From assembly GCF_012986595.1 (NCBI RefSeq), contig NZ_JAAQYM010000007.1:372001-436000 (forward strand): DNA of 64,000 nt, written 5' to 3'. The translations under genes were made by a program, and so were the position numbers. The notes beneath the pieces were generated by a model that did no database searches, had not been told where the DNA came from, and saw only the letters and a program-made list of their open reading frames with translations. This stretch comes from Pseudomonas koreensis. Lineage in GTDB: Bacteria > Pseudomonadota > Gammaproteobacteria > Pseudomonadales > Pseudomonadaceae. Within the stretch, counting starts at the first letter, position 1. Each line of letters starts with the position of its first letter. Below, piece after piece: positions 24,215-33,744 of this stretch.

Positions 24215-25786
24215 ATGAGCGATAACCTGATCGAAATACGCGACCTGCGCGTTGCCTTCAACGGCCAGCCAGTGGTGCACGGCATCGACCTCGATATCCG
24301 CCCGGGTGAATGTCTGGCGCTGGTCGGTGAGTCGGGCTCGGGCAAATCGGTGACCGCGCACAGCATCCTGCAATTGCTCGACCCGAATATCACGCGGATC
24401 GACGGCAGCATTCGCTATGCCGGTGAAGAACTGCTCGGCGTGCATGAGCGTTATCTGCGCCAGTTGCGCGGTAACCGCATTGCGATGATTTTTCAGGAGC
24501 CGATGAGCTCGCTCAATCCGCTGCACACGATCGAACGGCAACTCGGTGAAAGCCTGGCGCTGCACAAAGGCCTGGCGGGCGTGCAGGCCCGTGAGCGCAT
24601 TCTCGAATTGCTCGAACTGGTCGGCATCCACAAACCCCGTGAGCGCTTGAAGGCCTATCCGCATCAGCTCTCGGGCGGCCAGCGCCAGCGGGTGATGATT
24701 GCCATGGCGCTGGCCTGCGAGCCGCAATTGCTGATCGCCGACGAACCCACCACGGCGCTGGACGTGACCGTGCAGCGCCGGATTCTGTTGCTGCTCAAAG
24801 AGCTGCAACAGCGGCTCGGCATGGCGCTGCTGATCATCAGCCATGACCTGAATCTGGTGCGCACCATCGCTCAGCGGGTGGCGGTGATGCGCGGTGGACG
24901 GATCGTCGAGCAGGCATCGTGCGAGCAACTGTTCCGCGCACCCCAGCATCCTTACAGCATCGAGTTGCTCAATGCCGAGCCCGGCGGGCATGCCTTATGC
25001 CTCGACGCGACCGAGGACTTGCTGCAGGTGCGCGACCTGAACGTGCGTTTTCGTCTGGGTGGGGGTGGGTGGCGGCCCAAAACCTACCTGCAGGCGGTCA
25101 AGGGCATCGATCTGAATCTGCAGCGTGGCAAGACGTTGGGGATTGTCGGCGAATCGGGGTCGGGCAAGTCGACATTGGGGCAGGCGATTTTGCGCCTGAT
25201 CGACGCCGAGGGCAGCATTCGCTTTGCCGGTGAGGCGCTGGAGCCATTGAGTGGCAAGCAGCTGAGGCCGCTGCGCAAACGCCTGCAAGTGGTGTTTCAG
25301 GATCCGTTCGGCAGCCTCAGCCCGCGCCTGTCTGTGGCGCAGATCATCGCCGAGGGTTTGCAGGTACACAGCGAATTGAACGCGGCGCAGCGTGAGCAGG
25401 CGGTGATCGATGTGCTGCGTGAAGTCGGTCTCGATCCGGCAACACGGCATCGCTATCCCCACGAATTTTCCGGTGGGCAGCGGCAACGCATCGCGATTGC
25501 CCGGGCGCTGGTGCTCAAGCCCGACCTGATCCTGCTCGATGAGCCGACCTCGGCCCTGGATCGCACGGTGCAAAAACAGATCGTCGCGTTGTTGCGCCGC
25601 TTGCAGGAGGAGCACGGCCTGACCTACCTGTTCATCAGTCACGACCTGGCGGTGGTAAGGGCGCTGGCCCATGACCTGATTGTGATGAAGGAGGGCGAGG
25701 TGGTGGAACGCGGCGAGACCCGCGAGCTGTTCAGCGCTGCAAAGCACCCTTATACGCAGGAGTTGCTGGCAGCTTCTTTCGCCTGA
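24215..25786 (+). CDS. yejF: Peptide ABC transporter ATPase with two nucleotide-binding domains (YejF type)
   Basis: 523-residue fused ATPase. First domain: Walker A GESGSGKS, signature LSGGQRQR, Walker B LLIADEPT. Second domain: Walker A GESGSGKST, signature FSGGQRQR, Walker B LILLDEPT. Each domain ends in the oligopeptide-transporter HPYS/HPYT motif. A frame-open TTG lies 18 bases earlier, but ATG 24215 has a good GAGGAG site. Last gene of the operon; a terminator follows. Confidence 0.95.
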   Translation: MSDNLIEIRDLRVAFNGQPVVHGIDLDIRPGECLALVGESGSGKSVTAHSILQLLDPNITRIDGSIRYAGEELLGVHERYLRQLRGNRIAMIFQEPMSSLNPLHTIERQLGESLALHKGLAGVQARERILELLELVGIHKPRERLKAYPHQLSGGQRQRVMIAMALACEPQLLIADEPTTALDVTVQRRILLLLKELQQRLGMALLIISHDLNLVRTIAQRVAVMRGGRIVEQASCEQLFRAPQHPYSIELLNAEPGGHALCLDATEDLLQVRDLNVRFRLGGGGWRPKTYLQAVKGIDLNLQRGKTLGIVGESGSGKSTLGQAILRLIDAEGSIRFAGEALEPLSGKQLRPLRKRLQVVFQDPFGSLSPRLSVAQIIAEGLQVHSELNAAQREQAVIDVLREVGLDPATRHRYPHEFSGGQRQRIAIARALVLKPDLILLDEPTSALDRTVQKQIVALLRRLQEEHGLTYLFISHDLAVVRALAHDLIVMKEGEVVERGETRELFSAAKHPYTQELLAASFA

Positions 25787-25791
25787 ACGCA

Positions 25792-25818
25792 AAAATCCCG
25801 CCACCAGGGCGGGATTTT
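25792..25818. terminator. Bidirectional terminator between yejF and the SCP2 gene
   Basis: AAAATCCCGCC and GGCGGGATTTT stem with A and T tracts on either side; serves two convergent genes. Confidence 0.9.
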
Positions 25819-25837
25819 CTTTAAACCGAACGACGTC

Positions 25838-26155
25838 TTACGACGGGAACAGTTCGGACAGTTTCATCGACAGCATCATGTCGCCTTCAACGCGCAGCTT
25901 GCCGCCCATGAAAGCCTGCATGCCGTCGGTCTCACCGCTGACGATACCTTTCAGCGTTTCGCTGTCCAGCACCAGGGTGCAGTTGGCGTCAGGGTTTTCA
26001 CCTTCCTGGATGTTGCAAGTGCCATCTTTGACGATCAGCGCGTAGTGCTTGTCTTCGTCGGTGATGTTGAAACCGAAGACCAGATCCAGACCGGCAGCGG
26101 CGGCTGGGTTGAACTTGGCTTGCATCGCTTTTACGGCATCAGCTACGGAGGTCAT
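25838..26155 (-). CDS. SCP2 sterol-binding domain protein
   Basis: 105-residue single-domain protein with the SCP2 fold (VFGFNITDEDKHYALIVKDG, CTLVLDSETLKGIVSGETDG, KLRVEGDMMLSMKL). It binds lipids or acyl-CoA in homologues and is cytoplasmic (no signal). AAGGATCGAACC precedes the ATG. Pseudomonads commonly carry it next to a histidine phosphatase, as here; co-transcription over the 49-base gap is likely. Confidence 0.92.
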   Translation of the reverse strand: MTSVADAVKAMQAKFNPAAAAGLDLVFGFNITDEDKHYALIVKDGTCNIQEGENPDANCTLVLDSETLKGIVSGETDGMQAFMGGKLRVEGDMMLSMKLSELFPS

Positions 26156-26204
26156 GGTTCGATCCTTATTGGGTTGATTGCAGCAGGGTCACAGTTATCC
26201 GGAC

Positions 26205-26915
26205 TCAACGGAAAGTGATGAGTTCCGGAGCCTTCAGCAGCTGCAGATGTGCATGACTGTTGAAGGAAGCCAAAGCCACCTCGCGACCGCGGAACTTCAG
26301 CTGGTTGAGCGAGGTGTTGACGATTTGCCAATTCAGTTCAAAGGCCTGTCTGGCAGGCATTCGGGTAATCAGGTGGAGCAGGGCGGTGATGGTGCCGCCA
26401 GAGGTGAACACGGCGATTTTCTGCTGGCCGTCGGCCTGTTCCAGGATGCGCTGCAGCCCGGCCTGAACCCGCTCGACGAAACCCAGCCAGCTTTCCAGGC
26501 CCGGGGTGTCGTAAGTGCCGACCAGCCAGCGCTCGATGACCAGGGCGAAAATGCGCTGGAATTCGGTGCGGTTCTGCGCCGCGTTGCGCAGGATATCGAT
26601 GGCTTCCGGTTCGTCCGCGAGCATGGCGGGAATCAGCGCGCGGATCACCGCGTCGGCATCGAACTCGTTGAACGCAGCGTCGGTTTCCAGGGGCGGTACC
26701 GGCAGGCCTTTGGCGGTGAATTGCACCAGCGCGCTGGTGGCCGTGTGTTGCTGACGACGCAGGTCGCCCGCCAGGCAGCGATCGAAGCAGATTCCCAGCT
26801 CGGCCAGGTGCTGACCGAGGATTTCTGCCTGGCGCACACCGATCGGCGAGAGGACGTCATAGTCGTCTGCACCAAAGGAGGCCTGGCCATGTCGAATCAG
26901 ATAGATGCTGCCCAC
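26205..26915 (-). CDS. Histidine phosphatase family protein
   Basis: 236-residue phosphoglycerate-mutase-like phosphatase: catalytic LIRHGQAS near the N-terminus, CFDRCLAGDLRRQQHTA (second Arg), and the C-terminal FTSGGTITALLHL where the second catalytic His is usually found as GG-H/T. The start is GTG at 26915, where the family N-terminus MGSIYLIRHG fits; no good ATG is in frame. Substrate unknown. Confidence 0.88.
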   Translation of the reverse strand: MGSIYLIRHGQASFGADDYDVLSPIGVRQAEILGQHLAELGICFDRCLAGDLRRQQHTATSALVQFTAKGLPVPPLETDAAFNEFDADAVIRALIPAMLADEPEAIDILRNAAQNRTEFQRIFALVIERWLVGTYDTPGLESWLGFVERVQAGLQRILEQADGQQKIAVFTSGGTITALLHLITRMPARQAFELNWQIVNTSLNQLKFRGREVALASFNSHAHLQLLKAPELITFR

Positions 26916-27120
26916 GTCCGCGTCATCCCGGTACGTTGAAGGTTGTGGCGAGGTTATGAGGATGACGGAGTGCTGTCAATGAAAAAACATACGCTTGTTT
27001 GAAATGCTCGTTACAGGCCTGTTGCCAGAGGTTTCACGGCTGGTCGACAAGGCGGCGCATGAGTATGCTGGGACCATCCCGCGCGTGTTATGCATCCGCG
27101 CATTGTTTTAAGGAGTCGCT

Positions 27121-28152
27121 GTGGAGTTTTTCACCGAATACGCCAGTTTCCTGGCCAAGACCGTAACCCTGGTGGTCGCCATTCTGGTGGTGCTCGCCAG
27201 TTTTGCTGCATTGCGCAGCAAGGGCCGGCGCAAGTCGGCAGGGCAGTTGCAGGTCAGCAAGCTCAACGATTTCTACAAGGGCTTGCGTGAGCGCCTGGAG
27301 CAGACCCTGCTCGACAAGGATCAGCTCAAGGCCTTGCGCAAGGGCCAGGCCAAATCGGAAAAGACCGAGAAGAAGCAGAAGAACAAACCCGAGGCCAAAT
27401 CCCGGGTGTTCGTGCTGGATTTCGACGGTGACATCAAGGCCTCGGCCACCGAAAGCCTGCGCCATGAAATCACTGCACTGCTGACCCTCGCCACGCCGAA
27501 AGACGAAGTGGTGCTGCGTCTGGAAAGTGGTGGCGGCATGGTCCACAGCTATGGCCTGGCGTCGTCGCAACTGGCGCGTATTCGTGAGGCCGGCGTGCCG
27601 TTGACCGTGTGCATCGACAAGGTCGCGGCCAGCGGCGGCTATATGATGGCGTGCATCGGCGAGAAGATCATCAGCGCACCGTTCGCGATTCTCGGTTCGA
27701 TCGGCGTGGTCGCACAGCTGCCTAACGTCAACCGTCTGCTGAAGAAGCACGACATCGATTTCGAAGTGCTGACCGCCGGTGAGTACAAACGCACCCTGAC
27801 CGTGTTTGGCGAAAACACCGAGAAGGGCCGGGAGAAGTTCCAGGAAGATCTGGACATCACCCACCAGTTGTTCAAGAACTTCGTGGCCCGCTATCGGCCA
27901 CAACTGGCCATCGATGAAGTGGCGACCGGGGAAGTCTGGCTCGGTGTTGCGGCGCTGGACAAACAATTGGTCGATGAACTCAAGACCAGTGACGAATATC
28001 TGGCTGACAAGGCGAAGAAAGCCGAGGTCTACCATCTGCATTACGCCGAGCGCAAAAGCTTGCAGGAACGCATCGGCATGGCGGCCAGCGGTTCGGTGGA
28101 TCGGGTGTTGTTGAGCTGGTGGAGTCGCTTGACCCAGCAACGCTTCTGGTAA
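27121..28152 (+). CDS. sohB: Inner-membrane protease SohB
   Basis: 343-residue signal-peptide-peptidase-A-like serine protease. N-terminal membrane helix (about 10-30), a charged linker, then the S49 domain with catalytic Ser about 171 in KVAASGGYMM and the downstream Lys region GEYKRTLTVFGENTEKG. The GTG start is supported by TAAGGAGTCGCT upstream. Length and linker match E. coli SohB. Monocistronic, ending at a strong terminator. Confidence 0.95.
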   Translation: MEFFTEYASFLAKTVTLVVAILVVLASFAALRSKGRRKSAGQLQVSKLNDFYKGLRERLEQTLLDKDQLKALRKGQAKSEKTEKKQKNKPEAKSRVFVLDFDGDIKASATESLRHEITALLTLATPKDEVVLRLESGGGMVHSYGLASSQLARIREAGVPLTVCIDKVAASGGYMMACIGEKIISAPFAILGSIGVVAQLPNVNRLLKKHDIDFEVLTAGEYKRTLTVFGENTEKGREKFQEDLDITHQLFKNFVARYRPQLAIDEVATGEVWLGVAALDKQLVDELKTSDEYLADKAKKAEVYHLHYAERKSLQERIGMAASGSVDRVLLSWWSRLTQQRFW

Positions 28153-28159
28153 ACGAGTT

Positions 28160-28203
28160 AAAAAGGCCCTTCATTGTTTTGCAATGAAGGGCCTTTTTTA
28201 TTG
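28160..28203 (+). terminator. Terminator of sohB
   Basis: AAAAAGGCCCTTCATTG and CAATGAAGGGCCTTTTTT form a 15-bp stem ending in a T tract. Confidence 0.94.
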
Positions 28204-28333
28204 CGGGTGGTATATATGTATTTTATAAGTTTGAAATGTTGATTGTGTCGCCGTTAGTTTGATCTGTTATTCGCGCTTTTATAAAAGAAGATGCTCGTTA
28301 AGCTGATCGTTCCTTTCAGCACTCGAGATCATC

Positions 28334-31300
28334 ATGTCTACTTTGCCTGCCGCAAAAACAATAACCGTTCCAACCTCTGAACAAAAAGGCGTGTTCTTTG
28401 ATTTGATCAAAAAGAATGCACCTCCCTGGGTGTTGGCGGCCTCGGAAGAGTTGCGCCGCGAACTCTACAACAGCCTGATGGCCAGTCATCGCACGCGCAA
28501 TGCCGCAGGCGTATTGATGACGAAACTGCAGTCGCCGGAGCAGTTCTGCGCGCCGTTGCTGGCCAAGGCCATGTCCGACAAGTTGTCCAGTCCGCTGGAC
28601 GTGACCGGTGTCGTATTTCAGCACGTGCGCTCGACGTCGAGCCTGCTGGGGCTGCGCAAAAAACTGGTGCTGCCGATCAATCGGGATCTGCTGGCCGCCG
28701 CGTGCGAGAACTTCGAATCCAGCGAAACCGAGGCGGGCAACTACAGCGATACTTCACTGATCTATATCCCGGAGAAATTAACCGGTAGCACTGCGTCGGT
28801 ATTGCCAATAAAACCCCATGAGTTTGCACAGTTGTGCCGGACACTGGACTTGGGCAAAAAGTATCAGGCTCATCTCGAATCGGTATTTGAGCCCAAGGCC
28901 GAATCAAGCAACGTGCGCAACCAGTGCGTTGCCCATGTGCGAAGTTGCTTTGAGGTGGATCGGCATATTGCGCTGATGAGAAAACACATCAGCGAGCCGG
29001 TTTACCAAATGTTGAAATCGGTAAAGGACGGTGCCAGCCCGATCAAACTGGGGAAAAACACCCTGGGGTATCAGAGTCTGGAAATGTTCGATATGACCCT
29101 GCATGGCCCGTTGTTCATCGGGCCCGTCAGCGAACACGCCGACGATGATTATCGCTGCGTGGTTTACCTGCCGGGTGATCCGTTGCACCCGCTGAAAGAA
29201 TACGCCTCGTTCACCGACTTCGAGGTCGAGTTGAGCAAGCGCCTGAAAAGTCCGCCATTCAAGACGTTTTTCATGGAATTCCTGAAGATGAGCGACCGGG
29301 CGGCCTTTCAACAGGAACTTAACATTCGCTTTTACCCCAGTGGCAGTTCACCACTGCCCAGTGCCGTCATCTACGCGACATTGACTGGCGTCGATGTGGA
29401 GGGAGACCCTTTTGCGCTGATACACCGTCAACAGGTCGCGCGGACGCTGGCAGACGCTCGACTTCTGGTGGTTCCCACTGATGATGAAGACGAGAAAACA
29501 CGCCTCGCGCGCCTGGAAACCTACAAGGAAATCGGCATCGATCTGCTGTTGGTCGCGGTGTCGTTTCTGCCGGTGATAGGTGAAGTGCTGTTGACGGTGG
29601 GGGCTCTGCACCTGCTGTCGCAAGTGTATGAAGGGGTCGCAAGCTGGACCCGTGGCGAGCAGGAAGAGGCGACGGATCACCTGTTCGATGTCATTGAAAA
29701 CCTCATTCTGATGGCGGCTTTCGCAGCCGGTGGGAAAACCATCGGGGTCACCTATAAAACCGTCAGGTCGTCGGCATTCGTCGAGCGTCTGATAGCGGTC
29801 AACCCGGGTGGTGGACGCCTGCGTCTGTGGAAGCCCGATCTCAAAGCCTACCGCCAGCCCCGGCGGTTGCCGAAAGGTTTACCCGTTGATGAGCGCGGAT
29901 TGCGTTGGCTCGAAGGGCAGGCTTACGTCACCCTCGACACCGATCGGTACGCGGTGCGTCAGAAATCCGAGACTGAGCTGTGGGAAGTGTTGCCACCCAG
30001 GGGCGCAGCGGACAGCTATCGTCCGCTGCTCGAAACCAATGGCCGCGGCGCCTGGCGTCATGACTCGGAACGTGTGCAGGAGTGGGGGCGGCTGACCTTG
30101 TTCCGCCGCTTCGGCTACAGCAGCGAAGCAATCCCGGACACCACCGCATCGCGCATTCTGGCGGTCAGTGGGCTTGAAGACAGCGTGTTGCGTCAGGTGC
30201 ATATCGATCAAGGGCAGACCCCGGCATTGCTGGTCGATACGGCGCGACGTTTCATGGCGGACGCCGCGGTCAGGGAATTCATCGGGCAGTTGCAATCTAC
30301 GGACTCAGCGGCGCTGGCCGACCCCGATCTGCAGATGCACTTGCTCACCGCCGCCGTGAAATGGCCGTCCGACAGCTCGATCAGCGTGGTCAACGCACTG
30401 GATCGGCAGGTCAGCCGTTATGGCCCGGAAACAGCCAAGAACGTGATCCGCCTGACTGAGCAGGCGTTGCACAAAGGACAGTTGCACGATTCGCTGCTGT
30501 CGGGTCTTGCGCAACACCAGCGAGAAAACCTGCTCGGTACGGCGTCCACGGATACGGCAGTGCAAGCGCGGGAACTGAAGCGGATCATCGCCGCACAGGC
30601 TGAAGCCGCACGCCCCGGTCTGTTTCGGCGGGTTTACCAGCGTAGCGAAGCTCCGGGCCATCCGCGGGTCGCGGTGTTGATGGAAAACTTTACCGATTTG
30701 CCCGCCAGTGTGGCCGAAGAACTGGTGAACAACGCCTTCAGTGGCGAATGGCGCGAACTGGACGCGAAACGGGTGCCTTTGCGCCTGGCGGAGGAAGCCC
30801 GGCGTTACCAGCAGATGATCCGTGTGTGTCGCGCGTACGAAGGTTTTTATCTCGACGGGGCGGGAGGACAGTACACCAATCGGCTGGTGCTCGATGCACT
30901 TGAACACCTGCCGGGCTGGTCGGACTCCGCGTTCGCGCAAATACTTGAATGGACCGATACCCGTGGTTCGGCGGCCGCGATTGGCTCGGCGAAAGCGAGC
31001 GAACGGACGGTGGTCAGCGTGTTCTCGGATCGAATCAACGTCATTCAGGGCGCCGACGCGCCGCTGGTGTCCTTCACCAGGCGCACCCGTGAACATTATT
31101 TCCGGGCGCTGTGGATGGGACTCTCGACGCAACGCAAGACCGCGCTGGGCGTACAAGCGGATAACGGTGCCGCGACCCTGCAGGCGAAGATTACCCAACT
31201 GGCGCTGGAGCGCCGGGCGATTTTCGCGCCGACTCTGGGGGCGCGGCCGGGGAATCTGTCGCCAATGGGGCTGAGCGAGCGTCCTGCAGTGGTGCCCGGC

Positions 31301-33181
31301 ACGGAATCCGGCGAGGTCAGCAACGCCATGGTGCGACGGGCCCAGGCGCTTTATCCCCTGCACACCCCGGCGCAGATTCACCGTTTGCTCAATGCCCTGG
31401 GCACAGACGAAGTCACGGTGCTGAGGAAGCTTGAAGTGTTGCGACTGGAATTTTTTGGTCTCAGGGAAACCTTGAGTCGCTGGGTCAGCCGTCAGACCTG
31501 GCATTTGACGGCCGCTGGCGTGCGGCAGGCGACGCCTCGGGCCAGCAAGCTGCGCGCGATGCGCGCGATCATTCGCAGCTGGCGCCGAGAGCCGGGAAAT
31601 GTCGCTGCAGACACAAGTTTATACGCCACATTGCAATTCGCGCCGGAGCCTTTGGGCGAACTCCCGCTGATAGACGCCGATTTCAGCCATGTCGGGCGGG
31701 TGATCATGGACGGCGTAATGCCCCATGCCGGGCTGAGCGCGTTTCTGCGTCAGTTCAGCCAGTTGCGCAGCCTGTCGCTGAGTGACAATCAGCTCAGCCA
31801 GCTTCCAGAGTCGCTGGAGCGGATACGCTGGCTGACGCACCTGGACCTGAGCAATAACCGTTTGCTGTCCTCCGAGGCATCGCTTGCTCAACTGGGGCGA
31901 ATGAAGGACCTGCGCGTGCTGCACCTGGATTTCAACCCGAACCTGGCGCAGGTTCCCGATCTCGGTGCGCTTGAGCATCTCGAACAGTTGACCGTACGCG
32001 GCAGCAGGATTGCGTATTGGCCGCAGGGGCTTTCCGGTCTGCGCCGATTGCAATTGCTGGATCTGCGCGACAATCGGATAGAGACCCTTCCGGCGCAGGT
32101 GTTCGACACTGCCCACGCGCTGCAGATGATTCGGATGCACGGTAATCCGTTGTCCGCCGAAACGCTGAAAAAGATTGCCACGAATCAGCAGACTTTCGGC
32201 GCCCGGTTCGGCGTGACCCCGATGGGGGCGCGCAAATCTTCACTGGAGACGGCGGCACAGGAAAACCAAAGTGTGCAATGGCTGGCCGGCGAAAGCGCCA
32301 GCGTGGCGTCGTCCCGGCGCGAGGTGTGGGATGCATTGCGAGCGTTGCCCAATTCCACTGATTTTTTCCATGTGCTTCTGCAATTGGTGCACACCGCAGA
32401 ATTCACCCGGGTTTACCCGCACTTGCGCCAGCGTGTCTGGAATGTCGTGGACGCGGCTGCCGGCAATCAGCGTCTGCGCCGTTCATTGTTTAATGCTGCG
32501 CGCAGCGCCAGGGTCAGCGTCGACGGCTACAGCGCACTGTTCAGCGAAATGGAGGTGCTGGTCTTGTGTGCCCAGGCGCGGGAGGCGACCACCACCGGCG
32601 CGCACGCGCTGGAAGAGCAATTGGTGAGCCTGCTCAAGGGCCTGTTCCGATTGCACGAAGTGGAAAGCCTGGCCCTGGTCGACATCAGCGCACGCTTTCA
32701 CACCGCGCCTATGCAATACGATCAGGCACTGGAAGTCAGTCTGGCTTATCGGATGGGGCTGGCGCAGCGCCTGAGCCTGCCGGCGCAGCCCCGGACGCTG
32801 AGCAATCCCTTGAGTGTCGAGGTGTCAAAGAGCGCGCTGGATAAGGCCTATCAACAGGTGGTCAAGATCGAAAACAGCGGCGCCTTGCGTGACTGGAGCA
32901 TGGCGCAGACATTCTGGATCGAGTATCTGGAGTCGGCCCACGGTGAGCGGTTTTCCGCCGTGAGCGAACAGACGGCGCAGGCGATGGCCCAACTGGAGGG
33001 GCAAATCGAACTGACGCGGGAGGCGGCCTCGACGCAGATGAATGCCATCCTCGACAACTTCAATAACCAGCGGCGGGAATTGATTGGCGAGTTGACCGAT
33101 CAGGCGTTGGCACGCCATGTCGATCCGGCGCTGTCGACGACACCAGTGGCTGAAAAGGCTGGAGGCTCAAGCAAGCGCTGA
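28334..33181 (+). CDS. Giant DUF6543-LRR-NEL protein 1 (E3-ligase-like, catalytic Cys replaced by Ser)
   Basis: 1615-residue putative effector. Residues about 1-1100 are the long N-terminal region of DUF6543/dermonecrotic-toxin-like proteins, with a hydrophobic hairpin at about 400-460 (LLLVAVSFLPVIGEVLLTVG). Leucine-rich repeats lie at about 1110-1275 (LRSLSLSDNQLSQLPESL), and a NEL (IpaH-type) ligase domain at about 1310-1575. At the catalytic CxD position the sequence is VSVDGYSALFSEME: Ser1395 replaces Cys (AGC). No signal peptide, so secretion would need a type III or VI system. The leader is AT-rich for this genome. It may be a pseudo-ligase, a substrate-binding decoy, or use another nucleophile. 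Confidence 0.85.
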   Translation: MSTLPAAKTITVPTSEQKGVFFDLIKKNAPPWVLAASEELRRELYNSLMASHRTRNAAGVLMTKLQSPEQFCAPLLAKAMSDKLSSPLDVTGVVFQHVRSTSSLLGLRKKLVLPINRDLLAAACENFESSETEAGNYSDTSLIYIPEKLTGSTASVLPIKPHEFAQLCRTLDLGKKYQAHLESVFEPKAESSNVRNQCVAHVRSCFEVDRHIALMRKHISEPVYQMLKSVKDGASPIKLGKNTLGYQSLEMFDMTLHGPLFIGPVSEHADDDYRCVVYLPGDPLHPLKEYASFTDFEVELSKRLKSPPFKTFFMEFLKMSDRAAFQQELNIRFYPSGSSPLPSAVIYATLTGVDVEGDPFALIHRQQVARTLADARLLVVPTDDEDEKTRLARLETYKEIGIDLLLVAVSFLPVIGEVLLTVGALHLLSQVYEGVASWTRGEQEEATDHLFDVIENLILMAAFAAGGKTIGVTYKTVRSSAFVERLIAVNPGGGRLRLWKPDLKAYRQPRRLPKGLPVDERGLRWLEGQAYVTLDTDRYAVRQKSETELWEVLPPRGAADSYRPLLETNGRGAWRHDSERVQEWGRLTLFRRFGYSSEAIPDTTASRILAVSGLEDSVLRQVHIDQGQTPALLVDTARRFMADAAVREFIGQLQSTDSAALADPDLQMHLLTAAVKWPSDSSISVVNALDRQVSRYGPETAKNVIRLTEQALHKGQLHDSLLSGLAQHQRENLLGTASTDTAVQARELKRIIAAQAEAARPGLFRRVYQRSEAPGHPRVAVLMENFTDLPASVAEELVNNAFSGEWRELDAKRVPLRLAEEARRYQQMIRVCRAYEGFYLDGAGGQYTNRLVLDALEHLPGWSDSAFAQILEWTDTRGSAAAIGSAKASERTVVSVFSDRINVIQGADAPLVSFTRRTREHYFRALWMGLSTQRKTALGVQADNGAATLQAKITQLALERRAIFAPTLGARPGNLSPMGLSERPAVVPGTESGEVSNAMVRRAQALYPLHTPAQIHRLLNALGTDEVTVLRKLEVLRLEFFGLRETLSRWVSRQTWHLTAAGVRQATPRASKLRAMRAIIRSWRREPGNVAADTSLYATLQFAPEPLGELPLIDADFSHVGRVIMDGVMPHAGLSAFLRQFSQLRSLSLSDNQLSQLPESLERIRWLTHLDLSNNRLLSSEASLAQLGRMKDLRVLHLDFNPNLAQVPDLGALEHLEQLTVRGSRIAYWPQGLSGLRRLQLLDLRDNRIETLPAQVFDTAHALQMIRMHGNPLSAETLKKIATNQQTFGARFGVTPMGARKSSLETAAQENQSVQWLAGESASVASSRREVWDALRALPNSTDFFHVLLQLVHTAEFTRVYPHLRQRVWNVVDAAAGNQRLRRSLFNAARSARVSVDGYSALFSEMEVLVLCAQAREATTTGAHALEEQLVSLLKGLFRLHEVESLALVDISARFHTAPMQYDQALEVSLAYRMGLAQRLSLPAQPRTLSNPLSVEVSKSALDKAYQQVVKIENSGALRDWSMAQTFWIEYLESAHGERFSAVSEQTAQAMAQLEGQIELTREAASTQMNAILDNFNNQRRELIGELTDQALARHVDPALSTTPVAEKAGGSSKR

Positions 33182-33209
33182 CGTTTTAAAGGGTCAGCCG
33201 GGAATGAAC

Positions 33210-33246
33210 AACGCCTTGAGCCTGATGACAGGCTCAAGGCGTTTTT
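33210..33246. terminator. Bidirectional terminator between NEL protein 1 and the DUF934 gene
   Basis: AACGCCTTGAGCCT and AGGCTCAAGGCGTT stem with a 6-base loop, followed by a T tract; placed between two convergent genes. Confidence 0.9.
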
Positions 33247-33249
33247 CAA

Positions 33250-33744
33250 TCAGCGACGACGGAACAGCGGCAGCGGTTCGTCGGTGGCGGCCTGGTAAGT
33301 GACCGAGAAGTCCTTCAGGCTTTCGAGTGCATCGTACGGGTCTTTGTCGGCGCGCAAGGCGAACGCATCGAAACCGCAACGGCGCATGTAGAACAGCTGG
33401 TCGCGCAGCACATCGCCAATCGCCCGCAGTTCGCCTTTGAAACCGTAACGGTCGCGCAGCAGACGTGCGTTGGAGTAGTTGCGGCCATCGGTGAACGCCG
33501 GGAAGTTCAGGGCGATCACCTGGAACTGCGCGACGTCGTCACCGATTTCCTCGGCTTCTTCATCGGCGTCCAGCCACACACCCAGGCCGCCGTCGCGGGC
33601 TTTCAGGGCGTGAGCATGATCACGCCACAGGGCCAGCGGCACGATCAGGTCGTCGCAGTTGGAAATACCGTCGAGGGTCGCGTCCTTGGGCAGCAGGTGC
33701 CAGGTTTCGTCGACAACCTCGTTGTTCTTAATGATTCGCTGCAT
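33250..33744 (-). CDS. DUF934 protein associated with sulfite reductase
   Basis: 164-residue cytoplasmic protein of the DUF934 family that regularly follows cysI in pseudomonads (NFPAFTDGRNYSNARLLRDR, GDVLRDQLFYMRRCGFDAF). Its ATG lies inside the last codons of cysI (17-base overlap), so it is translated with it. Thought to assist sulfite reduction, perhaps as an electron-delivery or assembly factor; unproven. In-frame codons further upstream are within cysI and are not used. Confidence 0.9.
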   Translation of the reverse strand: MQRIIKNNEVVDETWHLLPKDATLDGISNCDDLIVPLALWRDHAHALKARDGGLGVWLDADEEAEEIGDDVAQFQVIALNFPAFTDGRNYSNARLLRDRYGFKGELRAIGDVLRDQLFYMRRCGFDAFALRADKDPYDALESLKDFSVTYQAATDEPLPLFRRR

